Source of the DNA: Nymphaea colorata
Taxonomy: Eukaryota > Streptophyta > Magnoliopsida > Nymphaeales > Nymphaeaceae
DNA length: 43,422 nt
Assembly: GCF_008831285.2 (NCBI RefSeq)
Contig: NW_022204967.1
Span: forward strand, 1 to 43,422
Reading direction: 5' to 3'
In this document: one piece after another, positions 10,002-20,531 of the stretch
Numbering within the stretch: the first letter of the stretch is position 1
Layout of the letters: every line of letters begins with the position of its first letter
Translations under genes and position numbers: made by a program
The notes under the pieces: model-generated
What the model saw: the letters and a program-made list of their open reading frames with translations, nothing else
Database searches by the model: none
Told to the model about the DNA's origin: nothing

Positions 10002-10205
10002 TAGGGGTGGGTATCGGGCCGAGCCGGGCCGGCCCGACCCGTTTTGACCCGGCACGGGTCGGCCGGTAGGGCCCAAACCCGGGCCCAGCCCGATAATATT
10101 GACGTACCGGGCCGGGCCGGGTACTGGGCCAGGTCACCATACCAAGGCCCAGCCCGGCCCGTTTTGCCGGGTGCTCGGGCGGGGTCGGGCCGGGTCGGCC
10201 CTTGA
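10002..10205. repeat. hAT left end: inverted repeat and GC-rich subterminal repeats
   Basis: The terminal repeat is followed by many overlapping GGGCCGGGCC / GGCCCGGCCC words up to about 10205, then an abrupt change to A/T-rich sequence. Its GC content is far above the surroundings. The matching right-end block is at 15757-15904. Confidence 0.8.
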
Positions 10206-10576
10206 AAAAAATGCGTTTTAAAAAAAAATACCAAATAATAAAGAACATGAAAAAGAACAAGTATTACTATTATACGTGTTTTTTCATATTTTGCCGTATT
10301 ATACCAGAAAAATTCATCTCTATATAATACTTATACACGATATAGGTAACAATACCTGGAACTCTAGTCCTCATGTTTTGCTAAATCACATGGAAACAAA
10401 AGAGAACCATCTTTGTCCCACTCATGTCATATCAACTCATTGTTGATAGCTGACCATAAGGGAGAGAGACATGATATGAACAAAAAATTGGATTTTTTTG
10501 GGTACTGTACTGTTTCAATCCACTCTATGAATGCTTGCTTGCTCTGCCTCTAAGATACCATGGATCACAATGTGTC

Positions 10577-10982
10577 TCAGGTGGACATGGGCACGTTCTC
10601 CTCAAGAGCAAGAACTCCCGAAAGCACTTTCCCTTCCAAGAGCTCTAAGCTAGCACCACCCCCTGTTGATATGTGGCTCATCTTGTCTGCAACTCCTACT
10701 TTCTCCACAGCAGCGACATAATCACCACCACCTATGATCGTCGTCACACCCTTCCCACTGAGATCAGCAAGCTTCTTAGCAATTGCCTAAATTTCAAATT
10801 CAGTGTATAATTATCAAGAAACTAATAAATCAACCAAATCAAACACACACAAACATGCACATGCATGTGTGCACACAGAGATTGAAATAACATGTGCAAT
10901 AATAATACATGACAAGAAAGAAGCAATATGACAACATTGGTGATCACCATACCTCAGTTCCTACTGCAAACTTGTGCTCAGA
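10577..10982 (-). pseudogene. Captured phosphoglycerate kinase fragment (two exon parts and an intron)
   Basis: Minus strand: an exon end coding KFAVGTE (about 10953-10982) stops at a GT donor. A 166-bp intron (10787-10952) ends in AG, and the last exon (10577-10786) codes 69 residues and a TGA. Spliced, the junction reads GTE-AIAKKL. The last exon holds [17 protein letters not shown], then [20 protein letters not shown], the conserved C-terminal region of phosphoglycerate kinase, which transfers phosphate between 1,3-bisphosphoglycerate and ADP; the GGGD-x-x-A-A and STGGGA-x-L-E segments lie at the nucleotide site. The frame is fully open; S-to-Y after GGGD and P-to-S in LPGVLAL are visible. 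The tail beyond ALEE suggests a plastid-type gene, not certain. About five-sixths of the enzyme is absent. The retained intron indicates capture from genomic DNA. Confidence 0.88.
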
Positions 10983-11095
10983 TAAAGGCTTTGCAAGTAA
11001 TTGCCATTACTTGTGCAAAGAGGAATGACAATAACGTTCATAAAAATCTATTCCAAGCTCAATGAAAGAATAAAATTTGCAGCAGACCTTGCGTG

Positions 11096-11170
11096 GGCTT
11101 GGAGATCTAGAAGAGGATGAGGTGGACCTTGCACGTCTAGGAGGTCCTCTCCTGGCCTGCCTCTGGTTGT
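11096..11170 (-). other. Possible captured RS-rich exon piece
   Basis: After a TAA the minus strand reads NQRQARRGPPRRARSTSSSS then RSPSPRK, followed by a GT. Arg-Ser-rich stretches like this occur in SR splicing proteins. The piece is short and low in complexity, so it may be chance. It lies between the phosphoglycerate kinase piece and the transposase. Confidence 0.22.
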
Positions 11171-11774
11171 ATTATCCATGAGAAGAAAGTCAGCAATAGT
11201 ATGGATGTGAAGGAATCAAAACAAACCCATCTTACTGCACTAGACGTGTACATCATTCAAACCATCAATACATGACATCGTATCAATTTTTGCACAAAAT
11301 CTGTCCCTCTCTCTCTCTTGTTAAAGGTCCTCTACGAATGTGAAGAACTGTATAATATTTACTGAACAAACCCATAATATGATCAACTGTCATAATGACA
11401 AATACTTTTCAACATAGTTTAAGTTTGACATGAACTTCAAGACTCTGTACAAGATATTATACAAAGATGCCACACCCATATCTGAGAGCAACAAAAAAAT
11501 GCAAAGAAATGATAACGTCGGTAGAAAATTCATGGTTGTAGCTTGAAATATCCATCTGCAATTTAACATGAAAAAGAAATGTTAATAAAAATTAACATGT
11601 GCTTGTCAACATAGAATACGAAACATTAATTACAAAAATTACCATAATAAGCATGCACTCGATTAACATTCCTCGTCATAATGGTGCTCTGCATCATGAG
11701 AATTGTAACAAAGACACTTATTAATTTAAGCACACTATTAAGTTAATATGTATAAACTATGAAGCATGAACATC

Positions 11775-13739
11775 TTACGTTTCACACAAGTTGCTTGCAT
11801 CACGAATCCAACTTTGTGTGCAGATTAATGACTCTACATTTTCGGGAGTAGTTGAACATCGATAATCATTAATAATTCTTCCCGATGTACTGAATGTAGA
11901 TTCTGAAGCAACTGTAGATACAAGAATAACTAACACATCTCGAGCCATCCTTGCTAGAATTTTGTATTTGCTTTCATTTGCCTTCCACCAAGATAATATG
12001 TTGAACGCTACAGTAGGTGATATTTCTTTCATTGGATCAAGCAAATAAATATTTGTCTAGATCTGTGTGAACCATTACAGGAGATACAGAGTTGACATAT
12101 GCTTTAAACCCATATCTAGACACACTTTTATACTCTTCCATTGCAATCATGGTACTAGTGGATGCATTGGCTCTTCCCATATTACACGTGTCACTATCCT
12201 CATACATATTTCTGTACTCAGCATATAATTTATGAAGAGTGCTCTCTATAATTCCACATTTCACTATTGCATCAGGTTTATCTAAATTGCCAAGCAAATA
12301 CTTCAAGTATGACAACTTGAACCTAGGATCCAAAATAGCTGCAATTGCAAAGAGAATATTGTAGCCCTTAAAGTATTTGTCAAATTTTTATTGCATTTTG
12401 CATGCCAATGCCCTTATATGTTCATTTGATGCTCCACGATGCCTATACAAATGAAGGTAAATTGATACGATTTCTTCAAAAACTAGATTAGCTGTTACCT
12501 ACTTGGTGGTAGAGAATAAATTTGTTGCATTGTAGAAGACCTTTAAAAAATGACATAAATCTGATGCATGAGACCACTCATCCTCAGAAGGCAAACATGT
12601 ATAACTAGGATCACACGATGCCAAATGTTGAAAGACATCTTTGAATAATAATGCATCTCTCAACATTATAAATGTAGAATTCCATCGAGTAGGAACATCA
12701 TAGTTTAAACCTTTTTTCTCATCCAAACCCAATCTTTACACATTCTTTGAAAGCATGTAGTCGTTTTGGTGATCCCTTATATATTTGACACTGTTACGAA
12801 CTTTTGAAATTGTATCGTCCATATCATTCGTACCATCTTTAATTATCAGATTTATGATATGTGCACCACAATGAATATGAAAGTACTCCCCTCTCAATGG
12901 AAATGAAATATTATTTTTTCTTTCTACGGTCTTCTCAACAAACTTATTCCACTATCATTTGTTGAACAATTATCAGCAGTGACAGAAAACAACTTCAAAT
13001 GAATTCCCCACTTAGTAGTAATGCATTCCAATAAAATATCACACATACAAATTGCATTATGTGGTGGAGGCACATGTATAAAATTAAGTATGTGAGAGTG
13101 CAATTGTCAATCTGTATCAATATAAGAGGCTGTCAAGCATAAGTACCCTAATGTCTGTTGTGAGGACCACATATCAAATGTCAATGATATCCGTTGCACT
13201 TGGTTATTTACAAGTTCTTGATATCTCTTTTTTTCAGTCAAGAACATTGACTGTACCTCTTTTGTAAGTGTTTTCCTAGAAATTGGCACAAACCTTGGAT
13301 TGAAAAGTTTTAGAAGATCGTTAAGATATTCATATTCTGCAATACTGAAAGGAAATGCATGCATTATTGCCAACTTAGCCAAACCTTTTCTTATACTGTC
13401 CATATCAAATTTGTTTAGACTTAAATTTGAGGCTTCAGATTCACGAACTCCAAATGACAACGTTTTTTGTTTTCCATCAAGTATTTGTTTTCTGACACAT
13501 GTATCTCTATGTCGTTTCAAGTGACTCGTACCACTGCTACTTTGTGCAGTAAATCGTTTACCACAATGTTTGCAATTCGCCAACTCTTTTCCATTAAATT
13601 CTACTAATTTGACGTCATTCCACACTATCGAAGTTCTTTTTCTCTTGAATTGAACGTCTTTTTCAGTACATGTAAAAGATTAGTCTTCCTCTACATCTGC
13701 CATCGGACAATATTCTTCATCCCCAATGTTAGATGACAT
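11775..13739 (-). pseudogene. hAT transposase, zinc-finger BED type, disabled
   Basis: Reading on the minus strand from the ATG at 13737-13739 gives a span of about 655 codons, normal for plant hAT transposases. In order: a BED zinc finger (CKHCGKRF ... HLKRHRDTC); the start of the RNase-H-like core (ISLTFDMWSS); HCGAHIINLI; VPTRWNSTF; MDPRFKLSYLKYLL (the DUF4413 region); and the C-terminal dimerisation domain (FNILSWWKANESKYKIL, ASESTFSTSGRI). Such enzymes bind the element's ends and cut and paste it. Breaks seen: a stop at codon 20, a frameshift near 12955, stops near 12737, 12498 and 12391, and a +1 shift near 12040. It is therefore inactive. Confidence 0.9.
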
Positions 13740-14139
13740 GACTTACTATTTGAATGATATCCAAACAACCTAAACATAGAGTCATAGGGAAACCAATTAC
13801 AAAAATTCTCACAAGAGGGATTCACTAAAACATAGAATTGCAATGGGCAAACAACAAAACAGTAAATCGTTCAAGAAAACCAGCACAACACGAATTTTAG
13901 GTTCTTAATATCGTGTACACAATGCATCAACAGTCCATAGTCCATGTAGAATCTAAGATCTTTCAGTTAATGAGCTTCCCGTATCAGTTATAGTGAACAA
14001 AATAATTTTAAAGCCAACATTTTTCTACCATGGTCCAAACATAACATACATGCAGAATAGCACTTAAGGATCAAAACTTCATATGAACTTGAAGAACCTA
14101 TGTAAAAGAAAGAGACTCAAGCCTTGTGGAAAAAATTAC
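13740..14139. other. hAT interior without a recognised gene
   Basis: AT-rich sequence upstream of the transposase start. It would hold the transposase promoter and leader, but no motif can be assigned. Confidence 0.4.
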
Positions 14140-14251
14140 CTTCCCCTTAAGAAATATAGAAGAACGTAACCCTTAAGAAATATAGAAGAATGTGGCGGTT
14201 GCTTGCAGAATCTCGATATCGCTTTGCAAGTCCAAAATCAATGATATAGAC
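14140..14251 (-). pseudogene. Captured casein kinase 1-like fragment
   Basis: On the minus strand an AG acceptor (14252-14253) is followed by VYIIDFGLAKRYRDSASNRH, the DFG-loop signature of casein kinase 1 (family form VYIIDFGLAKKYRD-x-x-T-x-R-H). It then jumps to LLYFLR, which in the family belongs to the GYVLLYFLRGSLPW segment about 50 residues further on. That second piece is tandemly duplicated (28-bp unit), and the second copy ends ...GGGGAAG before a GT donor at 14138-14139. An internal deletion plus a duplication best explain this. The kinase phosphorylates Ser/Thr; here only the activation-loop region remains. Confidence 0.75.
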
Positions 14252-15756
14252 CTGGAAGGAAAAAACATACATAAAAATTCTGCAAAAGTAAAATAATGTG
14301 AAACAGAGCTATCACCCACCATAACAATACTTCCTTGTTCTACCTCAGTATGACGAAAATCAATGTTTAGCTAAGATGGATCCTCAATGGAGATAAGATG
14401 CGGCCGTTCAAACTTCATAAAAATGTGAAAATCAAATTTTCTAACAGGTAATAGCTGCCTAACCCCACCTATAGCAGAATCAAGTTAAACAGTTAAACTC
14501 ATCAACAACATTATAGTATAATGAATCCCAAATTTCTCAGATATATGCTTCAGGGATGGTCACTTCATGCTCCAAAATACAGAATGTATCTTATCGACTT
14601 ATCCTTCCATTCACATAGATTCCTCTTGATGTGGACTACTTCAGAAATCCATGAAAGCATTAGCAAATTAACAGAAATGATTCAAATCTGCCAAACTGAT
14701 CCCACTATTAGAACTAATCAACTAAGTTATTTATCTACCAATCTAATATAATAGTAATTTCTATGGAAGATAATATCAAGGCTGATGAGCATAAATTAAC
14801 TGGATCAGATTCATAGCATGGCAGATCAGATTCAAAGCATGGCATCATCCAATCAAATATAATTGTTACCGTTGATAAAAGAGAGAATGGTGCTGAGAAA
14901 GGCACCTATCAAATACAGTGCATGGCCTTAATGTCTTGCCTCCTTCTAAATGTGTAATCAAGATTTGAATCTCTTATTCAATGCTGCAATTGAAGATTAT
15001 TATAAAGGAAACTCTTTGTCTCACAACCTAAGTGAGAACAGAGCAACACAAGAGGATGTAGGTCATATCACCGAACCTCTCTAAAAATTTATGTGTGGTA
15101 TTTTTCTTTCCTTCTCTCTTACCCTTTCTAATAATTTCACAACCCCAAATCAGGGAGCACAAACTGCTTTGCAAAAATAAAGACCATAATAAACAAAACG
15201 ACATATAGACAAAGAACATTATATGCTTATATTCCCCACCATCTATATCTCAGTATCTCGTGTCTCATTCAAAAAAATCTCACACATATCACCTCAAGCC
15301 TGCACTCAAGTGTACAATAATACCTTTCACTCTCTCGCTTTTTATATATGTATGTATATCACAAAAGAGATTACTACATCAAAATAAACTGCCCATGGTT
15401 TTTACAGTATCTAATAACGAAACTTGAATAGCATTCAACAATAAAGGGCACAATAAGAAAGCTATGAATGAAAATCACAACTGCATACGTTAACATGAGG
15501 ATTTCATAAACAAGTTCATCTTAACATCTAACAGGGAAGAAAGGGGAGAGGAAACGGCACAAACCAGGGCAGAAAGGACGAAGGAGAAGGAAATGGCACA
15601 AACCAGAAGGAGACAGGACGAAGGAAAAGGAAACGACACATCCACACGATCGTCTTGATGTCTTCGTCTCTCCAATCCAGTCTCCCTGTCTCTGCGGCTC
15701 TGCCTCACGACATACGGTCGATTAGGAAAATGCGAATAGGGGAAGGACTCTCTTGA
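14252..15756. other. hAT interior, mostly intron-like AT-rich sequence
   Basis: No further gene is clear. Around 14330-14410 the minus strand has KFERPHLISIEDPS then a stop and LNIDFRHTEVEQG, an exon-like piece I cannot place. At 15535-15645 a GAAGGA/CACAAACCAG-rich unit of about 45 bp is repeated twice. Confidence 0.4.
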
Positions 15757-15904
15757 CCTAACGGGCCGTCGGGCTGGGCCGGGCTATAGAAGTCATAACC
15801 GGGCCCAGACCGTTAAGAACTTGGGCCGGGCCGGGCTCATTCAAGTTGAGCCCGATAACAGAATTTCTTGACCTAGACCCGGGCCGGCCCGACGCCCAGG
15901 CCTA
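15757..15904. repeat. hAT right end: GC-rich subterminal repeats and inverted repeat
   Basis: Repeated GGGCCGGGC / CGGGCCC words end in GGGCCGGCCCGACGCCCAGG and CCTA at 15904. It mirrors the left end. Confidence 0.8.
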
Positions 15905-16109
15905 TTTTCACACCAACAAAAACGATGGATATGAGGTTCCCTTGATGGGAGAATTTATACATGTTTCTTGGAGGGACTGTTACAGATTTGTTTAAAATTC
16001 AAACAATCCTTCCTTAAATTTCTAGTTTCTATAATCATTTCTTTCTCCTTTGATGAGGATACATTGCCACTTTTCTTGCCTAGATTCCCTGTCTCTTAGG
16101 TGTTCTTCC

Positions 16110-19100
16110 TTAATTTATCACTCCAAATCTAATGGGTATAGTTGCCTTTTTGTTTGATTTATCATGATCTTCATGATTTTCTTCATTCGTTGAGCTGGCA
16201 TGATCTTCACGATTTCCTTCATCCGGTGAGGAGCTGTAACGGTCTGCAGCTTGTGCTTTAACATCCCCCTTCAATCTCGAGCGTAGACTGTAGCGAAGTC
16301 CGAGATGGTGACCCAATGTTGTCAATCGATGACGGGGCAATGGCTTTGTAAACATATCAGCAAGCTGATGAGCGGACGAAATAAATTGAGTAACTAACGA
16401 TCCAAGAGCCACTTTTTCCCGTACAAAATGAAAATCAAGCTCAATGTGCTTCATCCGGGAGTGATGGGCCGTTTTGATGGTGGATTGCAAAGTAGAAAGA
16501 TTGTCACATAACAACAAGGTTGGTTGAGAGAGAAACAGTCCAAGATCTCTAAGAATGAACATGATCCAAGTTAGTTCTACTACTGCCGTTGGAAGAGCAA
16601 GATATTCTGCTTCACAAGAAGATTGCACAACACTTTGTTCTATTTTAGATGCCCAGGAAATACAATTGGGGCCCAAAAAGGTGCAGTAGCCTGTGGTAGA
16701 GCGACGAATGGAGGGGCAGACAGCCCAATCTGCATTAGAATAAGCTCGAACTGATAATTTGCTGGGCTTAAAGAATTGCATCCCAAGAGAGATAGTACCC
16801 TGAATATAGTGAAGAATGCGTTTCAACAACTAGAAATGTCACAGGGAGGGAACGTGCATAAACTGTGACACATAATTAACAGCATAAGTGATGTCTGGTC
16901 ATGTAAACGTAAGATATTGTAGAGCACCAACAAGACTGCGATACAATGTAGCATTGGGATATGCTTCTTCTTTTGTAGTGTTCTTTCTAGAAACATTAGT
17001 AACCATTGGGGTAACAGTTGATTGCACGATTGCATCTGAGCGCATTCTACAATTTCCATAGCGTAGCGTTGCTGGTTGAGGAATAGTCTAGAAGCAATGC
17101 ATTGAACTTGAATGCCTAAGAAATAATGTAAGTCCCCAATATCATTCATAGCAAATGTACGTGACACTTCCTTTTGAAAGGATGCAAGAAAAGTAGGACT
17201 GCTACCAGTGAGAATGATATCATCCACATATAATAGAAGTATAGTTACAGTCGATTGTTGGAGTTGAACAAATAACAATGGATCTGTAGAGCTGGCTTGA
17301 AAATTGTGAGAAAATAAGAATTGAGCAAACCGATCATACCAAGCTCGAGGGGCCTGTTTGAGGCCATAACGCACAATTTAATTTGCAAACAAGGTGTGGA
17401 AATCGATCATCTTTGAAACATGGAGGCTTCTCAATGAATACAGTTTCAGTCAAACAGCCATTCAAGAATGCATTTTTGACATCAAGTTGTTTAAGTGGCC
17501 AGCTATTCATAAGAGCAATAGAGAGAACGATCCGAATAGTCACTGGTTTAACAACTGGTGAAAAGGTTTCAAGGGAATCCATGCCTTCAACTTGAGTATA
17601 ACCCTGTGCTACCAACCTTGCCTTAAGTCTATCAACATGGCCATCACTATTCAATTTGGTTTTGTAAACCCATTGGCTGCCAATAATATGCATGGAGGGA
17701 TCGCGAGGTACGAAGGTCCATGTGTCATTTGCAATCAATGCTGCCATTTCATCCTCCATAGCTTGCCTCCAACCAGGATGTTTAACAGCTATGAAAAATA
17801 TCTTGGTTGTGTGGGAGCATGGGTAGTTAATATGTATTTGGGATTGGGTTTAACAATACCATTTTGAGAATGCATGACCATAGGATGAGATAGTCTAGTA
17901 GAGGTATTAGGTAAGGCATTAGATGAGATTGGAGAGGGTGAGCTAGGCGGCAATGATGAGTGAGGAGCTAGCTAGCTAAGCAGTGATGGTGAGCGACTAG
18001 CTGGTGACTCTAGTGGTGATAAAGGTAAGGGAGGCATGACTGGTGGTTGTAGAGAAGAAGCAAGAAAGGGTGGTTCTGGTTCACTATTGTGAAGTCTCGC
18101 AAGATCAGGCGGGTTCACTTCGGTGAGAGCAGGTTGGTAAATTACTATGAAATGGTAAAGTTAATCCAAGTTCAGTAACTGACCTGTGTTTCCGCTCCAC
18201 CAACCCATTCTGTTCAGGAGTTTTTGGGCAAGCCTTGAGATGTTTGATTCCATATTCTCTTAAATAAGAAAGGAAAACAGTGCTCCTAAATTAACCACCT
18301 TCATCACTTTGAAAATTTTTTACAGATCTTCCGAATTGTGTTGTCACCACCTTAATGGATAGATCCAGGAGTATCGGGAGTGGTGATCAACAAAGTGAGC
18401 ATAATATCGAAATTTTTGACAAGAATCAACCGGCTGGTTCCCAAAGATCACAATGAATTTTTTCATAGGGTTCATAATATTCATCATCTAATGGAAGAAA
18501 AGGCAAACGTGTTGCTTTTCCCAATTGACAACTTTGACAAATAGAAAACATAGACTTTTTTGCTGTCAAATTTATTCTACCCTTGGATGATAAAAAATCA
18601 ATGATCTTAGCTGATGGATGCCCAAGGCGACTATGCCAAATTTCTGACGTTGCTGTTATGAAACAATTAGAAAAGAATATTGCCTTCAGTCTGGTCTTGA
18701 GCGCGTATAAATATTCCTGTCTAGCTCCCTTGGCAATCGTCTGATTGGTTTCCTTGTCCTTAATCACAAACGAATCAGATGTAAACTCAAATACATAGGG
18801 CATATAAGATGTAAGCTGACTTATAGAAATAAGATTTTTCTTTATCCCAGGAACAACCAGCACATTATCAGGAGGGAGAGTTGTATTTCCAAGATCAATA
18901 TTAGTAGAGCCAATATCAGTTATCGGTAAACGCTGCCCGTTTCCAACCATAACTGAATCAGTTTCATGGTATTTAATGGGATGTTTCAGTTTAGTTTACC
19001 TGGATCATCTGTAACATGAGAAGTTGTGCCATTGTCCGGATACCAGTCTGCATTTTTAGGATCGGCAACTTGAACAGTGGAAAAAAATTTTGGAAGATCT

Positions 19101-20059
19101 TTGGGCTGATACGCCTGATTGAATCTGTGGTAACATTTGAATGCCGTGTGATTACTCAAGTCGCAAATTTGACACACTGCTTTGACTGAAGATTGAGTGG
19201 TATTTCGTCCGACATTGGCTGGAGTATTGGTGGGACGAGATTGAGAAGCGGGTGGAAATCCACGTCCTCGCGAGTTGAAGCGAGAGTTACTATTTTTTAT
19301 GTTATAGTTATCACATCCTCTGTAATTGTGAGAGTAAGAGGGTTGAACTTGAACTTGCTGGATTATGAACGCAGCATTAGGATTGAGTTGGAAACCATGG
19401 AGGTTTTTCACGTTGTCGTGGCTTTCAAGTAGTGAAACAACATCAATATATGCAGGAATAAGAGGTCGAAGTATCGACGTCGTAAACAATTCATAACCTG
19501 ATCCAAGCCCATTTATGAGCCAACAAACTTTGTCTTGATCCGACAGAGGTTTCCCAATGGCTGCCAACTCATCACATATGGTTTTGAAACCTGTTATATA
19601 CTCAGTAGCAGTTTTATCTTGGTTTTGAAAAGTCTGCAATTTTCTGTTTAACAGAAATTCTTGGTCTTTTGATTCTCTAGCAAAGACCATTATAAGAGCA
19701 TTCCAGACTTCAGCAGAGCTTTGTAGTCCAACCACAAGACCTAGCACTTCTTCCGAGAGTGATCCAGTGATCCACCCTCTAAGAAGTCGGTCTGATTTTT
19801 TCCAGGCAAAGAATTCTGGATTCGGGACAGAACGGGCCTCACCATTTTCAACAATTTCAATGGTAGAGGTCGGTTTGGAGATTTGTCCATCAATAAAACC
19901 CATCATGTCTTGGCTTCCAATCAGCCCAAGCATTTGCGTTTTCCAAAGCAAGTAATTTTTGTGAGGGAGTTTGATAGAGATAAAATTTACAACATTAACC
20001 GTTGAAGGATATGGATACTTAGCTGCCATGAAGGACCAAGAGGATGCACCGGAAGCCAT
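16110..20059 (-). pseudogene. copia-2 gag-pol remains
   Basis: The likely start is the Met at 20059 (MASGASSW); an ATG at 20101 overlaps the LTR edge and is unlikely. Gag runs to a zinc knuckle CQICDLSNHTAFKC. The protease motif is PDNGTTSH, where the family has D-S-G-A-T. A frameshift near 18985 leads to pre-integrase (WHSRLGHPS ... CQSCQLGKA) and HCDLWEP. Integrase-core pieces (QSDEGG, PEQNGLVERKHRSV) continue to about 18150, then a deletion removes the integrase end. Reverse transcriptase follows (WVYKTKLNSDGHVDRLKARL, LLLYVDDIILTGS) with a shift near 17375, then RNase H (NADWAVCPSIRRSTTGYC, SCEAEYLAL, ADMFTKPLP). The last frame reads about 50 codons into the LTR. Not functional. Confidence 0.92.
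16264..16274 (-). other. copia-2 polypurine tract
   Basis: Directly inside the 3' LTR; reads TTGAAGGGGGA on the minus strand. This is the expected primer site for plus-strand DNA synthesis. Confidence 0.8.
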
Positions 20060-20088
20060 GGAGAAATCATTAATCCTCACGGAACTAT

Positions 20089-20100
20089 GCTCTGAGACCA
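20089..20100 (-). other. copia-2 primer-binding site (initiator Met tRNA)
   Basis: Directly inside the 5' LTR; reads TGGTCTCAGAGC on the minus strand, one base off the usual plant form TGGTATCAGAGC complementary to the 3' end of initiator tRNA-Met. Confidence 0.85.
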
Positions 20101-20526
20101 TGAAAGGAAAAATGCAAGACTAAAATTTTAAGTGGTTCGGATTAAAAAGAATCCTACGTCCACTGTCTCTCACACCAAGAAAAACGATGGATATGAGGTT
20201 CCCTTGTTGAGAGAATTTATACATGTTTCTTGGAGGGATTGTTACAGATTTGTTTAAAATTCAAACAATCCTTCCTTAAATTTCTAGTTTCTATGATCAT
20301 TTATTTCTCCTTTGATGAGGATACATTGCCACTTTTCTTGCCTAGATTCCCTGCCTCGTGAGGTGTTCTTCCTTGATTTGTCACTCCAAATCTAACGGGT
20401 ATAGTTGCCTTTTTGTTTGATTTGTCATGATCTACATGATTTTCTTCATTCGTTGAGCTGGCATGATCTTCATGATTTCCTTCATCCGGTGAGCAGCTGT
20501 ATCGGTCTGCAGCTTGTGCGTTTACA
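20101..20526 (-). repeat. 5' LTR of copia-2 (intact)
   Basis: 426 bp, TG at 20101 to CA at 20526, followed by the target duplication CAACG at 20527-20531. This copy shows the uninterrupted site where the hAT inserted in the other LTR. The element's promoter would lie here, but I cannot point to the transcription start. Confidence 0.93.
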
Positions 20527-20531
20527 CAACG

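Larger units (their letters stand above)
10002..15904 (-). mobile_element. hAT transposon (Ac-like, BED type) nested in the copia-2 LTR
   Basis: Terminal inverted repeats are imperfect: left TAGGGGTGGGTATCGGGCCG, right (reverse complement) TAGGCCTGGGCGTCGGGCCG, 16 of 20 matching. The flanks CTTTCAC (9995-10001) and TTTTCAC (15905-15911) are what remains of a hAT-type target duplication; the exact 8-bp frame is ambiguous by one base. About 200 bp inside the left end and 150 bp inside the right end are packed with GGCCGGGCC-type words, as expected for transposase binding sites. It carries a broken transposase and at least two host gene fragments. It must be younger than copia-2. Confidence 0.9.
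9929..16263 (-). repeat. 3' LTR of copia-2, split into 9929-10001 and 15905-16263
   Basis: The first 73 bp (TGAAAGGAAAAATGC...) and the part after the hAT together match the intact LTR at 20101-20526 over its full length. The hAT sits at the words GTCTTTCAC / ACCAAC, which are continuous (GTCTCTCACACCAAG) in the intact LTR. The outer end TG is at 9929 and the inner end ...ACA at 16263. Confidence 0.93.
9929..20526 (-). mobile_element. Ty1/copia LTR retrotransposon 'copia-2', defective, split by a hAT element
   Basis: Both ends have TG...CA LTR termini and identical 5-bp target duplications CAACG (9924-9928 and 20527-20531). Minus-strand order from the right is LTR, primer-binding site, gag with zinc knuckle, protease, integrase, reverse transcriptase, RNase H, polypurine tract, LTR, which is the copia order. 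Without the nested hAT (10002-15904) and one copy of its target duplication it is about 4.69 kb. The internal region is only about 3.84 kb, short for the group, and the end of the integrase appears deleted near 18.13 kb. Frameshifts and an altered protease motif make it non-autonomous. The LTRs differ by roughly 22 substitutions over about 425 bp by eye (about 5%). Confidence 0.95.

Noticed and set aside
10001-10260. Two overlapping Gly/Pro/Arg-rich minus frames at the hAT left end
   Set aside because: They are translations of GGCCGGGCC subterminal repeats, with no domain.
20099-20101. ATG at the copia-2 LTR edge as gag start
   Set aside because: It overlaps the LTR border and primer-binding site; the Met at 20059 (MASGASSW) is more likely.
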